This document shows positions 1 to 7,169 of a stretch of 9,768 bases of DNA, piece by piece. The stretch spans positions 1 through 9,768 of the forward strand of contig JBDTZF010000106.1 of NCBI GenBank assembly GCA_040005265.1, in the 5' to 3' direction. The notes below the pieces were generated by a model. It worked only from the letters and a program-made list of their open reading frames with translations, did no database searches and was not told the DNA's origin. Both the position numbers and the translations under genes were made by a program. The stretch comes from JBDTZF01 sp040005265. Its GTDB lineage: Bacteria; Verrucomicrobiota; Verrucomicrobiia; Chthoniobacterales; UBA10450. Every line of letters begins with the position of its first letter. The stretch's first letter is position 1.

Positions 1-39
1 CATCAGCCATCCGCGATGCTTGCGAAGAAACCTCATCAT
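1..39 (-). CDS. Start of a gene leaving the left edge; possible SurA/PpiD-type peptidylprolyl isomerase
   Basis: Only 13 codons are inside the window, reading MMRFLRKHRGWLM from an ATG at 39 (a second ATG follows at 36). The short basic stretch (R3, R6, K7, H8, R9) running into a hydrophobic W-L-M is the usual opening of an inner-membrane-anchored protein. From memory, this wording resembles the start of SurA/PpiD-like folding factors in Verrucomicrobia-type genomes, which continue into one membrane helix and then a periplasmic chaperone/PPIase part. It lies downstream of, and on the same strand as, the tamB and Omp85 genes, so a role in outer-membrane protein folding would fit. A promoter-like sequence lies just upstream. 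The product call is inference from a very short peptide. That this is a real start is more certain than what it encodes. Confidence 0.42.
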   Translation of the reverse strand, partial: MMRFLRKHRGWLM

Positions 40-48
40 AGGACGGCA

Positions 49-77
49 ACTGTAGAGGCGAGGAGCACTAGCTGCAA
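49..77 (-). promoter_or_regulatory. Candidate sigma-70-type promoter for the gene leaving the left edge
   Basis: On the minus strand a TTGCAG box (77-72) is separated by exactly 17 bases from TACAGT (54-49). They match the TTGACA and TATAAT consensus at 3 and 4 of 6 positions. Only 9 bases separate the -10 box from the ATG at 39, so a transcript would begin within about 3 bases of the start codon. No Shine-Dalgarno motif is present. The rest of the 140-base gap (40-179) shows no gene. It holds one 5-bp hairpin (87-91 with 96-100) without a following T-run. The match is modest and could be chance. Confidence 0.3.
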
Positions 78-179
78 ATCCGCAGACGCCCTTTGGGGCG
101 CCGACAAAGCTGCACCAGGATGATCTGAATTCGACCTTCTCCAGCAGCGGCAGCCTAATCGCCAAGACAAGGCCCCGCC

Positions 180-2357
180 TCAAAAGGCAAAGCCGAAACT
201 GAAATGGAATGCGCCGAAATCCTCGGTAGGGCGACGGTCCGGATTGATCCCGTAATCGACCCGGATCGGCCCAATGGGTAACTTGTAGCGCAAGCCTGCG
301 CCGACTCCATAACGCATGTCATTCAGCCCCGGCTCTTCGGAACTGGGCAGGAGATTCCCGGCATCGGCAAAAAATGCTCCCTGTAACTCGCCGAAAATCG
401 GAAATGTGTATTCGACATTAAACACGGTGAAAAATTCGCCGCCGATTGGATTGCCTTTGCGATCGTGCGGGCCGAGATCGCGCTCCGAAAAACTGCGCAC
501 AGTTGTGTTACCGCCGTTAAAGAAGCGCTCGTCGATCGGGATCTCAGTCGTCTCGTTGGAACCGCTCGACGTTAACGAATGGATGGTCCCCGCGCGCGCG
601 CCAAACGCCAGCAAAGATTGCCGGAACCAGCGCTGCAGCGGCGGACCACCCCCGGTCTCGACTCCGATCGACCCCGGGTCCAGCGATTTCGGCGCAAACG
701 GAATGTAGTAACCCACGCGCATCGTGCTGCGGATGAACTCAATGTCGCTGCCGAATTCAGCCACCGCCAGATCGATCGTATTATTAACGAGCAAACCGCG
801 TGGTGTCACTAGCGGGCTGTCTCGCAAATCAAACGTGTTCGCAAAACCCAGCGTGTTTACGAAATAAGACGTTTGCCCGAGCAGCGACCGTGGCTTGATA
901 CTCGCGCCGGTCACGTCAACGTGACGGACGGCGAAAGTCACGCCAGCTTCATCCTGTTTCGTGATCTTCTTGATAATCTCAAATTGTCCACCGATCTCAA
1001 ACTTGGAGTAACCGTCGAAGTCAAAGGTCAATGCCCCGAGACGCACTTTGAAGTCGAGGTCCGTATCGAAGAAAAACGGGTCCTCATATGCGATCTCGCC
1101 TTTGTAACCGCGTTGCGACAACTCGACTGACGTTGTGACCGGACGGCCGTAACCCAGGAAATTGCCGTCTCGATATTGGGCGCCGACGATGCCTCCTGGG
1201 TAGGTCCCGTAACCGAGGGAAAAGCCGAGCTGTTTGCTCTTGGCTTCCTCGGCCGTGATGTTCAGCCGCAACACGTCGTTGCCAACTGGCTCAGGTTTTA
1301 TCGTCAGCAAACTGAACAGGCCCGTTTTCATCAGGGTGCGAAATCTTTCGTCCAGTACATCCGGGCTGTAGGTCTTGCCGCTTAAGCCGCTGAAACGTTT
1401 GGTGACGAAACTGGATCGCAACCGAATCAATCCGCTTACCGTCACCTCTCCGAATCGATATACCGGTCCCGAAGCAACTGTGATCTGTACTGGAACGCTT
1501 CCGCTTTTTGTCTGCTCCGGCAGCCCGGTTGCGACGACCTTCACGTCATAGTAGCCACGCGTTTTGAAATAGGTTTGAAGCCGGCGACGAATATCGTCTA
1601 CCCGCGCGTCGGTGTAGGGCCGCTTCAGAAGATCGGCAATTTGCCCGCGCAATGTTTCGGCCTCATAAACGTTCTGGCCGGTAAAAGTTACAGTGCCGAA
1701 AAAGTATTGCCGGTTCTCGTGAATCGGCACGGTCACATCGACCTTGTTATTATCGCGATAGGTATATCGCGGAGGATCGGCAACCGCATCGAGAAAACCT
1801 TCCGCAACGTAGAAACGATGCACCAACTCCGCGCCTTCACGGAGATCGGCGGCCACGAAAGGAATGGTCCGCTGCAATCTTGAGTACCGCTCGCGAGTCG
1901 GGCCCACCACATAATCGAAAAGCTTATCGGTGGGCTCCTTGACGTTGCCGTCGAAGGTCACAAGCCCCAGGGTGAATAGCGGACCTTCGTTGATTTCAAG
2001 GCGCAGGCGGGTGCCCCCTTCGATTGTGTAATGCACACTCACCTTGGCGTAGCCATGTTTGCGATAGATGAGCTCCAGGAAAAATGCGAGGTCGTCTCCC
2101 TGAGCCGCGCTTAATCCATATTGATCGAGCGCGGAGATTTGCTCTTTCAGCTGCGACCGCAACTGCTTGTCAGTAAAAGCCTGCTGCCCGTGAAACTCGA
2201 TCTCGGTCGCTTTTTGCGCGCGTTTTTCCTGCGCTTTCTTTACTGCATGCTCGGCCTCGGCCTTTCTTTCCGACGGCGGCGTATCCACCGCGGTCTGGGC
2301 AGCAAGGCTCCCGGCGAACCCCATGCAGCAACAAAAGCAAAAAATCTTGCGACCCAT
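180..2357 (-). CDS. BamA/TamA-family (Omp85) outer-membrane assembly protein
   Basis: A 725-residue Omp85 protein that would insert or assemble proteins in the outer membrane, most likely as the barrel partner of the TamB encoded directly upstream. Residues 1-21 form a signal peptide ending SLAAQ, with an odd cluster of four cysteines (C7, C9, C10, C11) in its hydrophobic core. Four POTRA-like repeats follow at about 51-123, 127-213, 218-295 and 299-369. Each has the beta-alpha-alpha-beta layout, for example VTFTGQNVYEAETLRGQI and RGYYDVKV in the third. The barrel covers about 373-725. It contains DLRDSPLVTPRGLLV (510-524), the loop-6 motif as VRSF (620-623) instead of the commoner VRGF/Y, and a C-terminal beta-signal ending in phenylalanine. 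TamA usually has three POTRAs and BamA five, so four leaves the subtype open. The ATG lies one base after the tamB TAA, implying one transcript and probable translational coupling. No Shine-Dalgarno motif is visible. Confidence 0.93.
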   Translation of the reverse strand: MGRKIFCFCCCMGFAGSLAAQTAVDTPPSERKAEAEHAVKKAQEKRAQKATEIEFHGQQAFTDKQLRSQLKEQISALDQYGLSAAQGDDLAFFLELIYRKHGYAKVSVHYTIEGGTRLRLEINEGPLFTLGLVTFDGNVKEPTDKLFDYVVGPTRERYSRLQRTIPFVAADLREGAELVHRFYVAEGFLDAVADPPRYTYRDNNKVDVTVPIHENRQYFFGTVTFTGQNVYEAETLRGQIADLLKRPYTDARVDDIRRRLQTYFKTRGYYDVKVVATGLPEQTKSGSVPVQITVASGPVYRFGEVTVSGLIRLRSSFVTKRFSGLSGKTYSPDVLDERFRTLMKTGLFSLLTIKPEPVGNDVLRLNITAEEAKSKQLGFSLGYGTYPGGIVGAQYRDGNFLGYGRPVTTSVELSQRGYKGEIAYEDPFFFDTDLDFKVRLGALTFDFDGYSKFEIGGQFEIIKKITKQDEAGVTFAVRHVDVTGASIKPRSLLGQTSYFVNTLGFANTFDLRDSPLVTPRGLLVNNTIDLAVAEFGSDIEFIRSTMRVGYYIPFAPKSLDPGSIGVETGGGPPLQRWFRQSLLAFGARAGTIHSLTSSGSNETTEIPIDERFFNGGNTTVRSFSERDLGPHDRKGNPIGGEFFTVFNVEYTFPIFGELQGAFFADAGNLLPSSEEPGLNDMRYGVGAGLRYKLPIGPIRVDYGINPDRRPTEDFGAFHFSFGFAF

Positions 2358-2358
2358 T

Positions 2359-5300
2359 TTAGCGAAAGCGAATCAGATACCTCAATTTTACCCGAAAGTC
2401 GCCTCCGACTTCCACGTCGCCGATGACCATGAACTGTTTGTTAATTCTATACCGGGCGGTGGCCTGCCGCTGGCCGGTCCGCTGATCGATCTGCCCGACA
2501 TCCAGATCGAGGCGATCAAAGACGTTGTTGCTCTCCATCTGCTCCCCTTTCTTGAACACTTTCCGGTAAACCTGTTGCACAAGGAGCATCGCAGCGCGAC
2601 CTGCCAAAGCGTTGTTGTTTCCGGTTAATTGATCTCGCGTCGTGCCGGTGGCGAGCAGGGATATGATCTCCTCCTGCGGCAATGGCGGTTCGCTCGTGAA
2701 AATTGCCTGCGGAGAGAGCACCGTGCCATAAACGTAAACGTGAACGGTATAATCCTGAATCACCGACGTGCCATTCAAATCGATTTTAGGATTCAGCGAA
2801 TCGCTGGGATCGAAATAAAGAAATCCGTAGGAGATCGACATCCTGCTGAAAGGCAAAGTCGCGTCCACATTCCGCAGACGCAGAACGCCGCTCAATCCCG
2901 GGGCCAATCCCGTTCCGGTCAACTGCAATTCGCACGTCGCATCCCCCGTCGCGAGATTGCCGCGGAGCAACACCGGATCTTTGGTCTTGATGGCCACGTT
3001 GAATTTCCAATCGCGAAACGGCAATTGGGGAATTGAAAAATCCGGTTGCGACGATGGCGGCTGCGGTGCCGGCCTTCCCGGCAACCCGATCGGGATCAGA
3101 TCGATGTTCTTGAGAAACCGGCTGTTTGTAATCGCGAGATTGCCCGACACGTTCGCACTGGTCACCGGGCCGACGACGCTCAAATCCGCATCGGCTCGCA
3201 TCGTCATCGTATCATTGCGCGCGACGAGCACGCTGTCCGCTTTCAAATGTAGATCGAGATTGGCCGAGGCGATCGTGGGAAAGTTAACGCCACCCGTTGT
3301 TGTAAATCGGCCGCCGGCGAGCTCCCCCGCAAAATGTTCCAGCTTCAGGTTGTCATTCGAGAACACCAGCCTGGCCTTGAAATCCCGCAGCGCTGGAAGG
3401 GTCGCATTCTTGAAACGAAGCAGGTTAACCGTCATGTCCGCGTTGCCGTTCAACATCGGCTGCCCGAATTTCCCTTTCACATCCACATCCAGCGCGAGGT
3501 CTCCATCCACAATTTCCACTTCCGGCAAAAGTTGCCGAAGCAAATTTACCGAGCTTCGCGGCTGATGGATCTTTCCCGTAATCGGCGTGTCGTCAGGGAT
3601 TTTCAGTTGCCGGACAATTCTGGGAATGTCGAACGGCATTTTACCGCTCAACTCCAGAGGTTGGATTTGTCGTTGCTGGAGCTTTCCGGCCACAGTGAGC
3701 TGATCATGCTCGACCTGCGCAGTGAGATCGAATATCGCCGGCTCGAGCTTTGGAGTTTGCGCGCTCCGCAAATCGCGAATCTGCATGTCGAGTCGCGCGT
3801 TCAAGTCCTCGACGGTTCCTCCGGCGTCGAGTTTGACAGTGAACACACCTGTCACGGGCGACGCCCCGCCGAGATCCTTGAAGAGCTTGGCGATGTCGAT
3901 GTTCTCGGATTGAAAGCTGGCCACCACCTTACCGCTTGAAGGAACGACCGGCGCGTTCTTCCAGATATTTTTCCAAACAAACGGAATGGAGATATAGCCG
4001 GTCGCGTATTTGGCTTCTCCCTGATTGAGCGCGATCTTCGTTACTTCGAGAGTTTCTTCTTTCGATTGAACGATCGTTTCGAAGTTCATCTTGTCGGTGG
4101 CCAGAAAAAATATCGGAACCTCGAGAGCATCCCGCGTATAGGTCGCGTCGATGTTCGCTTGCAGCTTCTGCAAGTCGCCGTAACGGGCGTGTTCCATGAC
4201 GAGTTTCAATTTTCCGAGGTTCTTGAGCGTGTGTGGCTCGCCGCTTCCCTCCCAGTCAATCTTGAGAGAGCCGCTCAACTCCTTTTTGTTGCCGGAAGCG
4301 CGCAACCACGGCTCCAGAGCCGCGAGATTCGGAACGTTCGCAGCAAGTTTACCGCTGTAGTGAAGAGGCGGGCGAAGATCGATGATCCCGGTTGCGTTCA
4401 CAAAACCGGGCTCCTTTAGCCTTGCAGTAAGATCGTTTACATAAACGACGTTGTTTGCGATCGTGCCTTGTAACCCAAGCTGCTGGAAAGCGAGGCCACG
4501 CATCTGAAGATTCGCGCCGAAGAGCGACACACCGCCGCTCGCTTTTTGTTCCTTCCACTGGATTTGCCCGGTCATTTCCATAGGACCGCTGATCTTCTCC
4601 TTCGAATCAGCTGCCCAAAAATCGCCGAGCTGGGGCGCCTTTAATACGCCGGCGATGTCAGCAGTTGTGGCAGCAAAATCGTCAATATCCGGAGGCAAAT
4701 GATAATGCCCGTGAAGACTTAAATCGTTTTGATTTCGCCGCAGATTCAAGTGTTCGAACGTAACAAGGTCGTCGCCGCTTTTCACCGACGCTTTCAACGA
4801 ATCGAAAATGCAGGCGCGATATCGGATGTTTGACATCTCGATTTGCCCGGTCGTTTGAAGACCGGCAAACCAGGGTTTTTCGGAATATCGCTCCGGCAGA
4901 ATTTTCGACGCATGAATAGTTGAGAGCGCCTTTTCGATCGTGCCGTCCTTGAAAACCACTTTTCCCGCGGAAGCGAGAAAGTTTCCCTCCGCCTTTCCGT
5001 TGCTTAACTCGATTTTGCCGTTGATCTGAGCCGAGCCAGTGAGCGGCTCCGGCAGCTCGGACGTCAACTTCCCAAGATCCACGGCGGCCCCTACGATGTC
5101 CACGGTAGCCACACTTCGCCTGAGATCTTCAATGCGATCGGGCAACCGGGCTGATCCATTCAGATAAATGTGATTCTCCTTCTGAACGAGATCGGCCGAT
5201 TCCAGCGCAGCCTGGCCGTCCTTCACCCAGGCGCTGAAAATCCAACTGTTAAAGCCGATGGGGCCGATGTAAAAATTTCGCAGCGTCGCGTTCACGACGC

Positions 5301-6249
5301 CATTCCAACTACTCGGTGAGATCAAACTGCCGGTAAGATCGACATCTAACTTTTCAACCTGGCCGCGTAAAAGACGTTCCGGCAGGTCTATGTATTTGTT
5401 CAATGCGTCAGCCGAAACATTCTCCAAGTGGAGATGGATCGATCGCCAGACAGTTGATCGTTGTTTGATCCACTGCATCGAACCCGCGACTTTGCCGCTT
5501 CCTACCTTGGCCTTAAGCTTGAGCTCGAGCTTCTTACTGTCGATGGCCGACGCGTCTAGGTTCAGCAGATCGATGCGGTCCTGGTCGTTCAGAATAACAT
5601 CACGAATAACGAGGTTCTTGCTCGCATACGATGTCGCTCCCGAAATTTTCGTCCAACTTTGTCCGTTCGTGAGTTGCATTCTGTCGATCTGGAGTTTGCC
5701 CGGGACACTCGGGTCCAGCTCAACGTCCACATGTTGCAGAAAGAAATCGTGCGGCTTGTCTCGCACGACGAGACTGACATCGGACAGCCTGAGACGATCC
5801 GGGAATAAGGTAGTGGGCAGCCCCGCACTTTTCTTTCGCGCCCTCACCCCGGGCGGCAATCGGGGCCGCTTGGCTGGATTCAGCGCTATCCGCGCCGACC
5901 ACACCTGAAGATTTTTGAGAAGTCCCGCGCGCCCGTGCCGCAGAAATCCAAACAAGCTATAATCCACGCGCACGAGTTCGGCATCGATGGATTCGATATC
6001 AGTCGGACCGGTGGGACTAATATGCAGATTCCGCACGCTCAGGTTCGTGAGCACGTTGCCCTCGAGCCAAAAATCGATATTGAGATTTTCCTTGGCGGCG
6101 TAATGACGCGCCACCTGCCGGACGAGGACCGATAAAATCGGCCGATGGAAGACGATCAGAAGCGTAAGAAATAGAGCAGTCCCCACCGCAGCGCGACGCC
6201 ACCAAAGTCGACGAGGCGTCGTCGCCCCTACATAGCCATGTTTTCCCAC
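2359..6249 (-). CDS. tamB: TamB-like translocation and assembly module protein (DUF490 C-terminus)
   Basis: A 1296-residue AsmA/TamB-superfamily protein, close to the length of E. coli TamB (about 1260). Family knowledge: it is anchored in the inner membrane and spans the periplasm as a long beta-taco groove, working with an Omp85 partner in outer-membrane protein assembly or lipid transport. Seen here: a basic N-terminus, one membrane helix at about 19-40, then roughly a thousand residues of repetitive beta-strand sequence. A proline-rich linker lies near 1055-1075. The C-terminal TamB domain contains SEPPLPQEEIISLLATG (1186-1202) and ends in strands finishing KLRYLIRFR. The GTG at 6249 is the only in-frame start that keeps the whole anchor; the nearest ATGs (6241 and 6235 on the minus strand) are out of frame. 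Codons 9-14 are written in a small DNA hairpin, so the first dozen residues may not be native. The next gene begins one base after the stop. Confidence 0.93.
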   Translation of the reverse strand: MGKHGYVGATTPRRLWWRRAAVGTALFLTLLIVFHRPILSVLVRQVARHYAAKENLNIDFWLEGNVLTNLSVRNLHISPTGPTDIESIDAELVRVDYSLFGFLRHGRAGLLKNLQVWSARIALNPAKRPRLPPGVRARKKSAGLPTTLFPDRLRLSDVSLVVRDKPHDFFLQHVDVELDPSVPGKLQIDRMQLTNGQSWTKISGATSYASKNLVIRDVILNDQDRIDLLNLDASAIDSKKLELKLKAKVGSGKVAGSMQWIKQRSTVWRSIHLHLENVSADALNKYIDLPERLLRGQVEKLDVDLTGSLISPSSWNGVVNATLRNFYIGPIGFNSWIFSAWVKDGQAALESADLVQKENHIYLNGSARLPDRIEDLRRSVATVDIVGAAVDLGKLTSELPEPLTGSAQINGKIELSNGKAEGNFLASAGKVVFKDGTIEKALSTIHASKILPERYSEKPWFAGLQTTGQIEMSNIRYRACIFDSLKASVKSGDDLVTFEHLNLRRNQNDLSLHGHYHLPPDIDDFAATTADIAGVLKAPQLGDFWAADSKEKISGPMEMTGQIQWKEQKASGGVSLFGANLQMRGLAFQQLGLQGTIANNVVYVNDLTARLKEPGFVNATGIIDLRPPLHYSGKLAANVPNLAALEPWLRASGNKKELSGSLKIDWEGSGEPHTLKNLGKLKLVMEHARYGDLQKLQANIDATYTRDALEVPIFFLATDKMNFETIVQSKEETLEVTKIALNQGEAKYATGYISIPFVWKNIWKNAPVVPSSGKVVASFQSENIDIAKLFKDLGGASPVTGVFTVKLDAGGTVEDLNARLDMQIRDLRSAQTPKLEPAIFDLTAQVEHDQLTVAGKLQQRQIQPLELSGKMPFDIPRIVRQLKIPDDTPITGKIHQPRSSVNLLRQLLPEVEIVDGDLALDVDVKGKFGQPMLNGNADMTVNLLRFKNATLPALRDFKARLVFSNDNLKLEHFAGELAGGRFTTTGGVNFPTIASANLDLHLKADSVLVARNDTMTMRADADLSVVGPVTSANVSGNLAITNSRFLKNIDLIPIGLPGRPAPQPPSSQPDFSIPQLPFRDWKFNVAIKTKDPVLLRGNLATGDATCELQLTGTGLAPGLSGVLRLRNVDATLPFSRMSISYGFLYFDPSDSLNPKIDLNGTSVIQDYTVHVYVYGTVLSPQAIFTSEPPLPQEEIISLLATGTTRDQLTGNNNALAGRAAMLLVQQVYRKVFKKGEQMESNNVFDRLDLDVGQIDQRTGQRQATARYRINKQFMVIGDVEVGGDFRVKLRYLIRFR
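6209..6224. repeat. Short perfect hairpin inside the first codons of tamB
   Basis: CGACGA (6209-6214) and TCGTCG (6219-6224) form a 6-bp stem with a 4-base loop. It sits about 25 bases inside tamB, over the codons for ATTPRR. In a transcript starting at 6249-6252 it would lie where it could hinder ribosome loading. It may instead be a piece of a dispersed repeat captured by the reading frame. Only one copy is seen in the window. Confidence 0.3.
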
Positions 6250-6258
6250 GAGAAGTTT

Positions 6259-6287
6259 ATTCTATTTCCCATACACCACGGGAGCAA
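6259..6287 (-). promoter_or_regulatory. Candidate sigma-70-type promoter for the tamB operon
   Basis: On the minus strand TTGCTC (6287-6282) is followed after exactly 17 bases by TAGAAT (6264-6259), matching consensus at 3/6 and 5/6. Nine bases separate the -10 box from the GTG at 6249, so the message would have a leader of only a few bases. That agrees with the lack of a Shine-Dalgarno motif. The geometry is the same as upstream of position 39. No equally good promoter is visible on the plus strand for the divergent gene. Confidence 0.4.
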
Positions 6288-6312
6288 ACGGAGAGCCGCG
6301 AGGCCGTTGAGC

Positions 6313-6318
6313 GGGAGG
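6313..6318 (+). promoter_or_regulatory. Shine-Dalgarno-like GGGAGG that could define an upstream TTG start
   Basis: GGGAGG lies four bases before an in-frame TTG at 6323, which would lengthen the following protein by 22 residues (beginning MNYPGVYALRQ). It is the best Shine-Dalgarno match near any start in the window, and the ATG at 6389 has none. The extension has no recognisable domain content, so I keep 6389 as the preferred start but treat 6323 as a real alternative. Confidence 0.3.
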
Positions 6319-6388
6319 ATCGTTGAACTATCCGGGTGTTTATGCGTTGCGCCAAACCGCGTCTCGCGTCACGCTTTCCCTGTCCCAA

Positions 6389-7075
6389 ATGAATCCCGAC
6401 AAACTATTCGATTATCTCGATGGCAGATTGGCTCCAAGCGAGCGCGCCGATTTCGAAGGCCGATTGATCTCGGATGCGCAGTTGCAACGTGAGCTGGCGG
6501 TGGCGCGCCGGATTCATTCCGGGATGCGCGGTGAGTCACGGGAAGTGGAGCTACCGGACACCGCCATCACGGAGCGGGGCCGCAAGATGGCGCTTCGTGT
6601 GGGAGGCGCCTTTATTATTCTTATGGCCGTCAACGTTGGCGCCGGTCTTTGGATCATTGCTCACAAGGAAAGCAAGAATCCGAATCACGCATTGCTTGAG
6701 AAACAAACGCGCGATCAAATTAAAAAATCGCTCGAGCACGCTGCGGTGTCGGAGCTCGCCCCAGCGGCATCGTTAGGCGTGAGCGAGCTCACAATCTCAG
6801 CCTCACCCGGCAAGCTGAACTCCGTCGCCGACGACGTGGTTGCCGCGGCCAGCCGGGCTGGTGGCTCGGCCACTAAAGGAATTCCCGATCAGCATCGCGT
6901 CAGTGTGCTGGCAGATGTTCCGGCCAATCGGGAGCCTGAGTTCCGCGGCGCTATTTCGGCGATTGCCGGAGGCGCCGCGACAACACCTGTGCCTGGTGAT
7001 GCGTCTGCGCCAGCCGCGGAGAAAAAAAGCTTCGTTATTCAAATCGTCGAACCGGCCGCAACAACGCCAAAGTGA
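6389..7075 (+). CDS. Anti-sigma-factor-like single-pass membrane protein
   Basis: A 228-residue protein from the ATG at 6389. Residues 1-48 look like an anti-sigma cytoplasmic domain: MNPDKLFDYLDGRLAPSER followed by a charged helix, the pattern of 'leaf' repressors that hold ECF sigma factors. The zinc-binding HxxxCxxC motif is absent, and the protein has no cysteine at all. One membrane helix spans about 69-91 (GGAFIILMAVNVGAGLWII). The periplasmic part, about 130-192, has the run LTISASPGKL, VADDVVAAASRAGG and RVSVLADVPANREPEF, which resembles the DUF4349 type of domain. An Ala/Pro-rich tail follows. No sigma factor is encoded beside it. The neighbours are tamB (divergent) and a nucleosidase (downstream), so any link to envelope stress is inference. 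A start at TTG 6323 with a good ribosome site would add 22 residues. The fold is recognised by pattern only. Confidence 0.68.
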   Translation: MNPDKLFDYLDGRLAPSERADFEGRLISDAQLQRELAVARRIHSGMRGESREVELPDTAITERGRKMALRVGGAFIILMAVNVGAGLWIIAHKESKNPNHALLEKQTRDQIKKSLEHAAVSELAPAASLGVSELTISASPGKLNSVADDVVAAASRAGGSATKGIPDQHRVSVLADVPANREPEFRGAISAIAGGAATTPVPGDASAPAAEKKSFVIQIVEPAATTPK

Positions 7076-7097
7076 TCCCGAGAAGTTTTTCCAAAAC

Positions 7098-7158
7098 TGG
7101 AGGGCGCCCGCGCGGTCGGCGCCCAAATATTTCGGACACGACCGAGCGTGTCCCTCCA
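7098..7158. repeat. 61-bp palindromic repeat: two hairpins within a TGGAGGG/CCCTCCA frame
   Basis: The element opens with TGGAGGG (7098-7104) and closes with its exact complement CCCTCCA (7152-7158). Inside are two perfect 7-bp stems: GGGCGCC (7102-7108) with GGCGCCC (7118-7124) around a 9-base loop, and GGACACG (7134-7140) with CGTGTCC (7147-7153) around a 6-base loop. They are joined by an AT-rich spacer, AAATATTTC. It fills most of the gap between the anti-sigma-like gene (stop at 7075) and the nucleosidase start at 7170. The build is that of a REP/MITE-like non-autonomous repeat. It could also stop or stabilise the upstream transcript, although no T-run follows. Confidence 0.7.
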
Positions 7159-7169
7159 ATCAAACGAGA

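Noticed and set aside
87..100. CGCCC-TTTG-GGGCG hairpin as a terminator for the Omp85 gene
   Set aside because: The stem is only 5 bp, about 80 bases after the stop, with no T-run on the minus strand; it is better seen as part of a possible decayed repeat.
16..123. A 35-codon plus-strand open frame near the left edge
   Set aside because: No ribosome site, no hydrophobic or domain pattern, and it overlaps the better-supported minus-strand start at 39.
2957..3939. Overlapping plus-strand open frames of about 200 codons opposite tamB
   Set aside because: They are antisense to well-conserved TamB sequence, are arginine/serine-rich in composition, and show no domain; they are frame shadows.
7155..7160. 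TCCAAT as a -10 box 9 bases before the nucleosidase GTG
   Set aside because: The spacing is like the other candidates, but no acceptable -35 box lies 16-18 bases upstream, and it overlaps the repeat arm.
6840..7169. In-frame upstream extension of the nucleosidase to 6840
   Set aside because: It overlaps the anti-sigma-like gene in another frame and crosses the palindromic repeat; the family's first strand begins at the GTG at 7170.
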